Assembly (NCBI RefSeq): GCF_014655955.1
Contig: NZ_BNBO01000001.1
Coordinates: 381,429 to 445,428 of the forward strand
DNA length: 64,000 nt
Reading direction: 5' to 3'
From: Kitasatospora indigofera
GTDB lineage: Bacteria > Actinomycetota > Actinomycetes > Streptomycetales > Streptomycetaceae
In this document: positions 49,777 through 59,107 of the stretch, piece by piece
Layout: each line of letters opens with the position of its first letter
Position numbering within the stretch: position 1 is the first letter of the stretch
The notes under the pieces: model-generated
Seen by the model: the letters and a program-made list of their open reading frames with translations, nothing else
The model's database searches: none
What the model was told of the DNA's origin: nothing
Program-made: the position numbers and the translations under genes

Positions 49777-51744
49777 ATGGGCGTCCTGCCGGGGCTGGAC
49801 CTGGAGAGGCTGGCGGGCCAGAACCTGCCGACCAGCCTGCAGATCGATCTGCCGCTGCCACCGGTCCGGCTGCGCGGGCAACTCGACCGCAAGGGCTTCA
49901 CCGAACTCTCGGGCGTGCTCAGCGCGGCGATGCCGGTCACCACGGTGACCGCCTTCGGCCAGATCTCGCTCGGCCGGCCGCCCGCGTTCATCGTGCTGAT
50001 GGGGGCGACCTTCCCGCAGCCCGGCCTGCAGATCGGCCTCGGCTTCGCGGTCAGCGGCATCGGCGGCGTGGTGGGCGTCAACAAGGCGATCGACCGGGAC
50101 ACGCTGATCGCCTGCATCGCCGACGGCACGGCCGGTGAACTGCTCTTCCCGCCCGACCCGGTGGAGGCCGCCCTGCGGGTGATCCCGCGGCTGGCGACGC
50201 TGTTCCCGACGGTGCCCGGCCGGATCGTGGTCGGGCCGATGTTCCGGATCTCCTGGGGCGGCCGGATGGTCGACCTGTCGGCGGCCTTGGTGGCCGAGCT
50301 GCCCGAGCCGGTCCGGTTCTCCGTCCTCGGCATCCTGCGGGTGATGGTGCCGGACCCGGCGGCGCCGGTGATCGAACTGAAGGCGACCTTCGCGGGCCAG
50401 TACGACACGGCCGAGCCGAGCGCCTTCCTGATGGCGAGCCTGACCGGGTCGCGGATGGCCGGGATCCCGCTGGACGGGGACGTGCTGGTGCTCAGCCGCG
50501 GCGGGGCCGACCCGCTGTTCGTGCTCAGCGCCGGCGGCTTCCACCCGGCGTTCCCCGTCCCCGCCGGGGTGCCGGCGCTGCACCGGCTGGCGATGAACCT
50601 GTCGCCGGCGCCGTGGCTCCAGCTGCGCTGCGAGGCGTACTTCGCGGTGACCAGCAACACCGTCCAGTTCGGGGCGAAGCTCTTCCTGGTCGCGGAGATC
50701 GCGGACTGCGGCCTGCGCGGGCAGTTCGCCCTGGACGTACTGATCCACTTCAAGCCGGCCATGGCGTTCACCGCGTCCATGCGCGGGTCGCTGTCGGTGG
50801 AGGTGTTCGGCGAGACCCTGCTCGGCATCGCGTTCGACCTGACCCTGGAGGGTCCCACCCCCTGGCACGCGGCCGGCCGCGGCCACATCCGGCTGTTCCT
50901 GTTCAAGGCCTCGTTCAACTTCGACGAGCGCTGGGGCAGCCCGCCGCCCCCGCTGCCGGGCACCCCCGTGGTCCTGCGCGACGAGCTGGCCAAGGCGTTC
51001 GCCCAGCCCTCGGCGTGGAGCGTGCTGCCGCCGTCCGGCGCCGAGCGCTCCCCGGTCCGGCTCTCGCCGTCCGCGAGCTGTCAGCTGGCCGAGGGGCGGC
51101 TGGTCCACCCGCACGGCCGGCTGGCCGCCCGCCAGCGGGTGCTGCCCTTCGGCGTGGACATCGCGCGCTTCGGGCGCAGCGTGGTCGACCCGCCGGAGCG
51201 GTGGGACGTCGCCGGTGCCAAGCTCGGCGAGGACGACGCCCGCGGGGGCGCCGTGACCGACTCCTTCGCGCCGGGCCAGTTCCTGGACCTGACCGAGGAT
51301 CAGCAGTTGGGCAGCGAGGCCTTCGCGCCGTACCGCTCGGGCGTCCAGTACGTCCCGGACTTCTCCGACCCGGAGGACTCCGCCTTCGTCGGGGCCGCCC
51401 TCGGCTGGGAGACCAAGATCGTCCAGGACCCGGTGCCGCTGCGCTCGCACATCCGGCGCATGATCCGCGCCCGGGCCCACACCGACGCCGAGCACGTGGC
51501 CGCTGCGGCCTCGATCCGCGACGCCCACTGGTGGCCGGCCGCCCGTCCGGTCGTCCGGGTGGCCGCGCAGCAGCCGCTCGCCGCCGTCTCGACCTGGTCG
51601 ATGACCGCGCTCAGGACGCCGGTCGCCGGGCTCGCCGAGGTGGTGGGCGGCGACGGCGGGCGGCCCGCGGCCGAGCTGCGCAGCGTGCTGGCCGGCCGGC
51701 CCGGCCTGCGCGCGGTGGAGACCTGGGAGGCGGGACCCCGATGA
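49777..51744 (+). CDS. DUF6603-like beta-rich protein
   Basis: 655 residues from ATG 49777 (GTG 49774 adjacent). The region IGLGFAVSGIGGVVGVNKAI, DRDTLIACIADGTAGELLFP, PDPVEAALRVIPRLATLFP, PGRIVVGPMFRISWG matches the DUF6603 pattern I know from much larger actinobacterial and myxobacterial proteins. Repeated amphipathic strands follow (LQLRCEAYFAVTSNTVQFGA, LFLVAEIADCGLRGQFALDV, HFKPAMAFTASMRGSLSVEV), suggesting a long beta-solenoid or barrel-like scaffold. No signal peptide. TGA overlaps the next ATG (ATGA), so coupled to the 954-residue protein. Function unknown. Confidence 0.75.
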   Translation: MGVLPGLDLERLAGQNLPTSLQIDLPLPPVRLRGQLDRKGFTELSGVLSAAMPVTTVTAFGQISLGRPPAFIVLMGATFPQPGLQIGLGFAVSGIGGVVGVNKAIDRDTLIACIADGTAGELLFPPDPVEAALRVIPRLATLFPTVPGRIVVGPMFRISWGGRMVDLSAALVAELPEPVRFSVLGILRVMVPDPAAPVIELKATFAGQYDTAEPSAFLMASLTGSRMAGIPLDGDVLVLSRGGADPLFVLSAGGFHPAFPVPAGVPALHRLAMNLSPAPWLQLRCEAYFAVTSNTVQFGAKLFLVAEIADCGLRGQFALDVLIHFKPAMAFTASMRGSLSVEVFGETLLGIAFDLTLEGPTPWHAAGRGHIRLFLFKASFNFDERWGSPPPPLPGTPVVLRDELAKAFAQPSAWSVLPPSGAERSPVRLSPSASCQLAEGRLVHPHGRLAARQRVLPFGVDIARFGRSVVDPPERWDVAGAKLGEDDARGGAVTDSFAPGQFLDLTEDQQLGSEAFAPYRSGVQYVPDFSDPEDSAFVGAALGWETKIVQDPVPLRSHIRRMIRARAHTDAEHVAAAASIRDAHWWPAARPVVRVAAQQPLAAVSTWSMTALRTPVAGLAEVVGGDGGRPAAELRSVLAGRPGLRAVETWEAGPR

Positions 51745-54605
51745 GCGAGGACGACCTGGAGTTCGCCCCCTACCTGCAGAGCTCGATCGGCGCCGCGATC
51801 CGCAGCAGCACCCCCGACCTGCCGCCCGACCTGGCCCCCACCCTGCAACTGTCCGGGCCGCGCGGCCAGCGGCTGCCCGTCCAGGGCACCGGCCTGCGGA
51901 TGCTCGGCCCGGAGGGCGTGGTGGGCCTGGACACCCGGCACATCACCCGGGTCGAACCGGCGCCCGGCAGCACCGAGGTCGAGCCCAACTACCTGCCCTG
52001 CGTGGAGTTCGACTCCCCGGAACTGCCCTGGCTGTTCACCCCCGCCCGGGCCGCCGACGGCCGGCTGCGGCCCTGGCTGCTGCTGATCGTGGTGGAGGCC
52101 GCCGGCCACGCCGTCCAGCCCGGCAACCCGCTGCCCTTCGTCGACGTGGAACTCGCCCTGCTGCCGCCGCTCGGCGACTCCTGGCAGTGGGCCCACCTCC
52201 AGCGGCCCGCCGGGCAGCGCGGCCCGCTGATCTCCCGGCTGCTCTGCCCGCGCCGGCTCGGGCCCGACACCGACTACCTGGCCTGCCTGGTGCCCGCCTT
52301 CCAGGCCGGCGTCACCGCCGGACTCAGCGGCGGCTTCACCGACGTCGACCAGCTGGGGGACGCCTGGCCCTTCCCCGGGCAGGACGTCTTCCGGCTGCCG
52401 GTCTACCACCACTGGGGGTTCCGCACCGGCGCCGAGGGCGACTTCGAGGAGCTGGCGACCGCCGTCGTCCCGCTCAGCGCCGCCGAGGCCGGACCGCTGG
52501 GCGGCCGGACCGTCGACATCACCCGGCCCTGGCTGCACGGCCCGCCGCTCGACTCCGGCGACCCCGCCGGGGGCCGGCAGACGATCACCGTCCAGGGCGT
52601 CCTCACCCTGTTCGCCCCACCGCCAGGCACCGCGACCCCGGCCGCCCTGGAGAACTTCCGGAGCCGGGTCGCCGAGCACATCGGCCGCGGCACCGGGACG
52701 GCGCTGGCCCCGCCGCTGTACGGCGGGCACCCGGTGGTGGCCGACGCCGTCGAGCCGTCCGCCGCCGGCTGGCTGGCCGACCTCAACCTCGACCCGGAGA
52801 ACCGGATCGCCGCCGCCCTGGGAGCCGACTGGGTCCGGCAGAACCAGGAGTTCCTGATGGCCCGCGCCTGGGAGCAGGTCGGCGCCGTCCGGGAGGCCAA
52901 CCGCAAACGGCAGGAGGCCGCGTTCTGCACCCGGGTCGCCGGCTCGCTGCACCGACGGCACCTGCAGACCCTCACCCCCGCCGAGATCGTCGAGGTGGCC
53001 GCGCCGGTCGGCGACCGGGTCCGGACCGACAGCGGGCTGCCGCTGCGGACCGAGTTCGCCGTCAGCCCCGCCCCGACCGCCCTCGCCGGTACCGCCCTGC
53101 ACCGGCTGCTGCGCCGCGGCGGCCCGGTCGCCCGCCGCGCCGCGCTGGACGGCGACAGCTTCGCCCGCCGCACCCTGAGCGGCGCGCTGCTGCCCCCGCT
53201 GGCCGTCCCGCTGGTGACCCGGCCGACCGTCTCACCGGCCGTCCGGGGCATGGACAGCGACCCGCTCGCCGCCCGCGTCGACGGCGCGCTGCGCTCCGCC
53301 GACACCCGGCGGGCCACCGGCCTGCTGCGCACCATGTCCGCGCTGGCCCCCGCCGCCCTGGCCAACGGCTTCACCGCGCAGGCCGAGGCGATCACCGCGG
53401 TGCTCGCGCCCTCGGTCGGGCAGCTGGCCGGGGCGCCGCAGGGGTTCGCCGGGGGCGGACCGGACCCGGCCGGCCTGCTCGCCGCCGAGCAGCTCTTCGA
53501 CGCGCCGGCGGTCGCCCCGCTCGTCCCCGGGCTCGCCGCCGCGCTCGCCGCGCCCCCGGAGGGCTTCGGCATGACCCTCCCCGAGCCCGACACCGCGCTG
53601 ACCGGGGCGGACGGCATGGGCGACGACCCCGGCACCCTGCTGCTGCAGTACGGCGTACCGGTCGACCCGGACGGCATCAAGGAGCGGCTGGCCCGCGCGC
53701 TCGACCCGGGCCCGCTGCTGGCCGCCCGGCTCGCGGACCGCGTCACCCTGGCGGGCGAGTCCCTGGTCGCGCTGCCCGAGGAGGTCGCCGACCCGGTGAT
53801 GGCCTGCCCCGACTTCCCCGCCGCGATGGCCCTCGCGCTGAAGGAGAGCGAACCGGACTGGTTCCTCCCGGGCTCCGCCGCCGTCCCCGACGACCGCGCC
53901 GTGCTGCTCAAGGCCAACGGCCCGTTCATCGCCGCCTTCATGGTCGGCGCCAACGACGAGCTCAACCGGGAGATGCGCTGGCGCGAGTACCCCACCGACC
54001 TGCGCGGCAGCCCGTTCACCCACTTCTGGCCGCGCCCCGACGGCCTCGCCGACATCCCGCCGGTGCACGGCTGGGCCCCCGACGGCGCCCTGGGCAGCCA
54101 CCTCGCCCTGGACGCCGACGGCCTGGACGTGCTGCTGATCCGCGGCCGGCTGGTCCGCCGCTACCCGGGCCTGGTGGTGGCCGCCGTGCCCCCGGCCGCC
54201 GTCCGCCGGCCCGACCTCGACCCGGACCACTGGCTGGCGCCCGTCATGGTGCTGCCGATGGACGAGCGCACCTGCGCCTACGCCTTCCAGCTGCCGCCCG
54301 GCGAGCAGATCCTCGACTGGTGGATCGTGCTGGCCGAGAACGGCCGGCGGCTGCGGTTCGGCTACGACACCGCGCCCGGCACCGGCGACGGCATGCAGAC
54401 CTGGGACGACCTCAACTGGGAGCGCGTCCAGGCGGGCGGGTTCGCCTCGCTCGGCGCGATGCCGCGGCCCGAGCCGGTGGAGGAGCGCGAGCACCCCCGG
54501 GTGAACGGACGCGCCTGGAACTCCGCGGACGTCGCCCGGGTCACCCTGCAGCGCCCCTTCCGCCTGCTCCGCTCCGCCCGCAGCCTGATCGGAGAACACC
54601 CGTGA
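51741..54605 (+). CDS. Large cluster protein, 954 aa, uncharacterised family
   Basis: Starts MSEDDLEFAPYLQSSIGAAI and includes LPWLFTPARAADGRLRPWLL, LIVVEAAG, ALLPPLGDSWQWAHLQRPAG, SRLLCPRRLGPDTDYLACLV and VYHHWGFRTGAEGDFEELAT. Later parts contain PPLYGGHPVVADAV, ADWVRQNQEFLMARAWEQVG and a C-terminal MDERTCAYAFQLPPGEQILD followed by WWIVLAENGRRLRFGYDT. I have seen these motifs in unnamed proteins that travel with the next two genes. No catalytic signature, no export signal. ATGA overlap upstream and GTGA overlap downstream imply fixed-ratio synthesis with its neighbours. Confidence 0.8.
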   Translation: MSEDDLEFAPYLQSSIGAAIRSSTPDLPPDLAPTLQLSGPRGQRLPVQGTGLRMLGPEGVVGLDTRHITRVEPAPGSTEVEPNYLPCVEFDSPELPWLFTPARAADGRLRPWLLLIVVEAAGHAVQPGNPLPFVDVELALLPPLGDSWQWAHLQRPAGQRGPLISRLLCPRRLGPDTDYLACLVPAFQAGVTAGLSGGFTDVDQLGDAWPFPGQDVFRLPVYHHWGFRTGAEGDFEELATAVVPLSAAEAGPLGGRTVDITRPWLHGPPLDSGDPAGGRQTITVQGVLTLFAPPPGTATPAALENFRSRVAEHIGRGTGTALAPPLYGGHPVVADAVEPSAAGWLADLNLDPENRIAAALGADWVRQNQEFLMARAWEQVGAVREANRKRQEAAFCTRVAGSLHRRHLQTLTPAEIVEVAAPVGDRVRTDSGLPLRTEFAVSPAPTALAGTALHRLLRRGGPVARRAALDGDSFARRTLSGALLPPLAVPLVTRPTVSPAVRGMDSDPLAARVDGALRSADTRRATGLLRTMSALAPAALANGFTAQAEAITAVLAPSVGQLAGAPQGFAGGGPDPAGLLAAEQLFDAPAVAPLVPGLAAALAAPPEGFGMTLPEPDTALTGADGMGDDPGTLLLQYGVPVDPDGIKERLARALDPGPLLAARLADRVTLAGESLVALPEEVADPVMACPDFPAAMALALKESEPDWFLPGSAAVPDDRAVLLKANGPFIAAFMVGANDELNREMRWREYPTDLRGSPFTHFWPRPDGLADIPPVHGWAPDGALGSHLALDADGLDVLLIRGRLVRRYPGLVVAAVPPAAVRRPDLDPDHWLAPVMVLPMDERTCAYAFQLPPGEQILDWWIVLAENGRRLRFGYDTAPGTGDGMQTWDDLNWERVQAGGFASLGAMPRPEPVEEREHPRVNGRAWNSADVARVTLQRPFRLLRSARSLIGEHP

Positions 54606-57600
54606 CCAGCGACATCGCCGCCGCGCACCGCGCCGTCAGCGACGCCCGCGTCGCCCTGGACTGGTCCCGCTCCGGACTGGCCGGCTACGAGAAACGCGTG
54701 CTGGCCGGGGAGACCGGCCTGGAGAACGAGCACCTCGGCGCGAGCCAGGAGGCGGACGCCGCCGCGACCCGCTACCAGCAGGCCCGCGAGACCTACCGTG
54801 AACTGGCCGTCGCCGAACCGGCCCTGTGGCCGGACGACGGCTCCGACCCGCTGGTGCTGCTCCCGCTGCGGCTGGAGACGGTCTACCGGGGCCTGGCCGG
54901 GGCCGAACCGCAGCTCTGGATCCGCGCCTTCCCCGACGACGTGCACCTGGACTCCCACGAGGAGGCCCTCACCCCCGCCGAGCGCACCGCCACCGAGGCC
55001 TACTGGCGGTCCGTCTGGGCGGCCGGCCCCGACACCGGCCGACGCACCGCCGCCTGGGACGCCCTCACCGCCTCGATCGGCCCCGGCCGGGCCGCCTGGG
55101 CCGTCCAGGCGCTGCGCCCGGCGGGCGACCCGCCCGCCACCGGGACGGCGCCCGGCGCCGAGCCGCCGGCCCTGCCGCCCTGGGCCGCCGAACCGCCCGC
55201 CCGCGCCGGCGCCTTCACCCGCGCCGCGCACAGCTACGTGCTGCCCGACCGGCTGGTCTTCTCCGGCTACGAGACCACCGGCGACGGCCAGATCGGCCTG
55301 CTCTGGCGCCAGGAGGGCGAGCCGATCGCCCAGGACCTGGACGTCGGACCAGCCCCGCAGGCCCTGGTGCCGCCGCGCTGGCTGACCGACTTCGACGAGG
55401 CGGTCCGGGCCGGCATGGCCGTCCGGGTGCCGCTGGCCGGCCTGCGCACCGACTTCAGCCTGGTCACCGTCGCCGGAGTGCGCGGCGGCGGCTCCGCGCG
55501 GACCGCCGGCCTGCTCGCGACCCTGCTGGAGGCCCACCGCTGCACCGACGGCCTGGCCGTCCTCCCCACCGGCACCCCCACCAACAACACCGACGCCACC
55601 CGCTCGGCCTGGCACCCGCACACCCCGCCGGCCCCGCCCGACCAGGTCGCCCGGCAGCGGGCCGCCCTCACCCCCGGCAGCACCCAGGCCGCCGCCCGGG
55701 CCGCCACCGCCCTCGGCACGACTGCCGCCGGGGTGCTCGCCGAAGTCACCGACGGGCTCGCCGACGACGACCACGCCCTGCTCACCCTGCTGCACACCGC
55801 CGCAGGCGCCTTCGCGGCCTCCTCCACCAACTGGCGGACCTTCGACGGCACCAGCCAGCCCGACCTCACCTTCCTGGTCTCGCACTACGTCCGCCACGTC
55901 CGCGGCCGGGGCCTGCTGCCGACCCTGCGGGTGGGCAGCCAGCCGTACGGCCTGCTGCCGGTCAGCTCGCTCGACCTGTGGCACGGCACCGAGGTCGACC
56001 TGCGCATCCTCAACCACATCTCCGGCTTCCGGACGCTCGCCGAGTCGCAGGCCTTCCGGGCGCCCGGGGTCGGCGCCGGCGGGGACCCGGACCAGGTGAT
56101 CAACGACCTGCTGCACCGGCTGCCCGCCTCCCGGCGGCTGCGCTTCGTCCTCCAGGAACCCGTCACCCCGCCCTACCAGCCGCCGCCGGACACCCCCACC
56201 GGGAACATCCCGCACCGCAGCGGCTTCGCCTGGGCGCAGCCGCCCGACCTGGAGGCCTTCCCCCCGCTGGAGTTCCTGCCCGACGCGCGGCCCACCCCCG
56301 AGATGGTCGACCTCGCCCGGGCCAGGCCGGTCCGGGTGCTCCGGGGCTTCTGGGAGGAGGCCCTGCCCTTCCTCTTCTCGGGCCAGCAGGTCCCGCCCGA
56401 GCTGGTCGCCCGGCTGCTCGCCCTCAACCCCTCCTTCCAGGGCATCGGCACCGGCCGGATCGGCCTCTTCTACCACTACGCCGCCAACCTGATGTACACC
56501 CACCGCAACCAGCTGCGGCTGCTGGCCGAGGCCGGGGGAGGGGTGCCGCAGCCCGGCGTCCGGCTGTCCGGCGGCGACCTCGTGACCGGGCCCGGCTTCG
56601 TCCCGCAGATCTTCGACTGGGCCTCGCTGGCCTTCGAGCAGCTCGCCGAGGCGGAGGACCTGGCCCTCGTCACCCCACCGCCCCCGGACCGGCCCGACCA
56701 GCCCCGCGCCGAGGGCGAGGACCTGCCGTACGTCGACCTGCCCCGCCTGGAACGGCTGCTCTGCGAGGTGCTCGACACCCAGACCCACCGCCTGGACGCC
56801 TGGATGTCCTCGGTCGCCTCCGCCCGCCTCGCCAAGACCCGCGGCACCCGCCCCGACGGCACCCACCTCGGCGCCTACGGCTGGGTCGCCGACCTCCACC
56901 CCGGACCCGGGTCGCTGCCCCCGCCCGAACCCGTCCCCGGCGACCCGCCCGAGCCCCCGGACGGCCCGGCCGGCCCCGACGGCCGGGGGACCGGCGACGG
57001 CTACCTGCTCGCGCCCTCCCTGCACCACGCCGTGACCGCCGCCGTGCTGCGCTCCGGCTGGCTCAGCCACACCGACCGGCAGGCCTTCGCGGTCGACCTG
57101 CGCGCCTCCCGGGTGCGCCGCGCGCTCACCGTCGTCGACGGCATCCGCTCCGGCCAGAGCCTCGGCGCGCTGCTCGGCTACCGGCTCGAACGCGGCCTGC
57201 ACGACGCCGGGCTGGACCCCTTGGTCGCACCGCTGCGGGCCGGCTACCCGATGCCCCGCCTGGTCGACCCGGACGCCCCCGGCAGCGAGCAGGCCCGCAC
57301 CGCGGTGGCGGCCCGCGACGTGGTCGACGGCCACGCCCTGCTCGACGACTGGCTCGCCCACGGCCGCCGGCTGCAGGACATCCTCGGCAACCTCCCCGCC
57401 GAGGCCGGGCCGCTGCTGGACCGGGCCACCCCGCTGGTCGCGGAGCTGGAGGACACCGTCGACGCGGTCGGCGACCTGATGCTGGCCGAGAGCGTGCACC
57501 ACCTGGTGGCCGGCAGTCCGCTGCGCGCCGCCGCCGCGGCCGACGGCATCGCCCGCGCCGACCACCTCCCGCAGGACTTCGAGGTGGTCCGCACCCCGCG

Positions 57601-59077
57601 CGGCGCCATCGTCCTGACCCACCGGCTCGCCGTGCTGGCACCCGTCCAGGACACCCCCGGCTGGGACCGGTCCCGGCCGCTCGCCCGGCTGGAGCCCGCC
57701 GTCGAACGCTGGTGCGAGGCCCGCCTCGGCGAGCCGGCCGGCTGGCGGTTCGACTTCGGCGACCCCGCCGCACCGCTCACCCTCACCCTGGCCGACCTCG
57801 GGGTCTGCGCCCTCGACGTGGTCCTCGGCGCCGGACCGCCCGGCGCCCGGGACACCGACCCGGCCCAGCAGGACACCGCCCTCGCCCGGCGGCTGCTGCG
57901 GCAGGCCGCCGCCCGCGCCGCGGGCGCCCCCACCCCGCCCGTCACCGACCGGGGCGCCGGCCGGTTCGCCGAACTGCGGCTGCTCTGCAACGCCCTCGCG
58001 GGCGTCCTCGCCGCGGCCGGACCGCTGCTCACCTCCCACCTCGACCAGGACGACGGCGACGACTGGGCGGGCGCCGACCTCACCGGCCTCGCCGACCGGG
58101 TGACCGCCTGGCACGGCGCCGTCACCACCGCCGTGGCCACCCTGGTCGAACAGGTGAAAGTGCTGCCGGGCCTCGCCGACGCGGTCTCCCGGACCCTCGA
58201 CGGCCTCGCCGACCTCGGCGTGACCTCCGCCTACACCCTCGGCCCGCCGACGGACGACGCCGGGAGGGCCGCGCTGCGCGCCCACGCCGTCTCCGTCCTC
58301 GACCGCTTCGCCGGCACCCCGCTCGCCCCGCTGCCCGGCCCCCCGCCGCAGGACCGCGCCGAGGTGCTCGGCTGGGTCACCGCCGTCGGCGCCGCCGTCT
58401 CCTCCGCGCTCGCCGGGACCATGCCCGTCCTGCCGGAGCTGCGACTGGCCGGCACCCCGGCCGGCGAGGCCCTCACCGTCCCCCGGCCGGAGGGCGCCGG
58501 CGAGGAGGAGACCGCCGACTGGCTGCTGGAGATGGAGCGGGTCCGGCCCGGCGCCCGCGCCCTCGCCGACGCCCTGACCGCCGCCGAGGTACTGGCCGGC
58601 ACCCCGCCCTGCGGCACGACCGTCACCCAACTGCCCGCCGGCCAGCGGTGGATCGCCCGCGGCCCGGCCCCCGTGCCGTCCCGGAGCAGGCCCGCCGCCC
58701 GGCACAGCGCCCTGCTGCGCACCGACGGCCCGCCGGACCCGGACCGGGTCGCCGGGCTGCTCGTCGACTCCTGGACCGAAACCGTCCCCGAACCGCCGGG
58801 CGGCCCCGAACCGCCCGCCGGCGGCCCGGCCCCCGCCGTCGAGGAGATGGGCGGCCTGGCCTTCCACTACAACCAGCCGGACGCCCGGGCCCCGCAGGCA
58901 CTGCTGGTCGCGGTGCCGCCCGACCCGCTGCGCGGCTGGCGGATGGAGGACGTGCACGCCGTGGTCGAGGAGACCTTCGCCCTCGCCCGGGTCCGCGGCA
59001 TGGACCTCAACGACTTCGCCGAGCTGCGCGGCGTCCTGCCCGTCCAGTGGACGACCCCGCCGCAGGAACTGGTCTGA
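54602..59077 (+). CDS. Giant cluster protein, 1491 aa, uncharacterised family
   Basis: GTG 54602 overlaps the preceding TGA. An N-terminal coiled-coil segment (residues ~1-75) leads to DPLVLLPLRLETVYRGLAGA, EPQLWIRAFPDDVHLDSHEE, TPAERTATEAYWRSVW, a signature that recurs in large unnamed proteins of actinobacteria and other phyla. The middle has LLPTLRVGSQPYGLLPVSSL, FYHYAANLMYTHRNQLRLLA and many Ala/Leu helices. It ends ALLVAVPPDPLRGWRMEDVH, VVEETFALARVRGMDLNDFA and PVQWTTPP. No enzymatic motif, transmembrane helix or signal peptide. Its size and co-conservation with neighbours suggest a structural role. Confidence 0.8.
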   Translation: MTSDIAAAHRAVSDARVALDWSRSGLAGYEKRVLAGETGLENEHLGASQEADAAATRYQQARETYRELAVAEPALWPDDGSDPLVLLPLRLETVYRGLAGAEPQLWIRAFPDDVHLDSHEEALTPAERTATEAYWRSVWAAGPDTGRRTAAWDALTASIGPGRAAWAVQALRPAGDPPATGTAPGAEPPALPPWAAEPPARAGAFTRAAHSYVLPDRLVFSGYETTGDGQIGLLWRQEGEPIAQDLDVGPAPQALVPPRWLTDFDEAVRAGMAVRVPLAGLRTDFSLVTVAGVRGGGSARTAGLLATLLEAHRCTDGLAVLPTGTPTNNTDATRSAWHPHTPPAPPDQVARQRAALTPGSTQAAARAATALGTTAAGVLAEVTDGLADDDHALLTLLHTAAGAFAASSTNWRTFDGTSQPDLTFLVSHYVRHVRGRGLLPTLRVGSQPYGLLPVSSLDLWHGTEVDLRILNHISGFRTLAESQAFRAPGVGAGGDPDQVINDLLHRLPASRRLRFVLQEPVTPPYQPPPDTPTGNIPHRSGFAWAQPPDLEAFPPLEFLPDARPTPEMVDLARARPVRVLRGFWEEALPFLFSGQQVPPELVARLLALNPSFQGIGTGRIGLFYHYAANLMYTHRNQLRLLAEAGGGVPQPGVRLSGGDLVTGPGFVPQIFDWASLAFEQLAEAEDLALVTPPPPDRPDQPRAEGEDLPYVDLPRLERLLCEVLDTQTHRLDAWMSSVASARLAKTRGTRPDGTHLGAYGWVADLHPGPGSLPPPEPVPGDPPEPPDGPAGPDGRGTGDGYLLAPSLHHAVTAAVLRSGWLSHTDRQAFAVDLRASRVRRALTVVDGIRSGQSLGALLGYRLERGLHDAGLDPLVAPLRAGYPMPRLVDPDAPGSEQARTAVAARDVVDGHALLDDWLAHGRRLQDILGNLPAEAGPLLDRATPLVAELEDTVDAVGDLMLAESVHHLVAGSPLRAAAAADGIARADHLPQDFEVVRTPRGAIVLTHRLAVLAPVQDTPGWDRSRPLARLEPAVERWCEARLGEPAGWRFDFGDPAAPLTLTLADLGVCALDVVLGAGPPGARDTDPAQQDTALARRLLRQAAARAAGAPTPPVTDRGAGRFAELRLLCNALAGVLAAAGPLLTSHLDQDDGDDWAGADLTGLADRVTAWHGAVTTAVATLVEQVKVLPGLADAVSRTLDGLADLGVTSAYTLGPPTDDAGRAALRAHAVSVLDRFAGTPLAPLPGPPPQDRAEVLGWVTAVGAAVSSALAGTMPVLPELRLAGTPAGEALTVPRPEGAGEEETADWLLEMERVRPGARALADALTAAEVLAGTPPCGTTVTQLPAGQRWIARGPAPVPSRSRPAARHSALLRTDGPPDPDRVAGLLVDSWTETVPEPPGGPEPPAGGPAPAVEEMGGLAFHYNQPDARAPQALLVAVPPDPLRGWRMEDVHAVVEETFALARVRGMDLNDFAELRGVLPVQWTTPPQELV

Positions 59078-59107
59078 CCGCGCCCCAGCACGCCGTGAGG
59101 AGGAGCC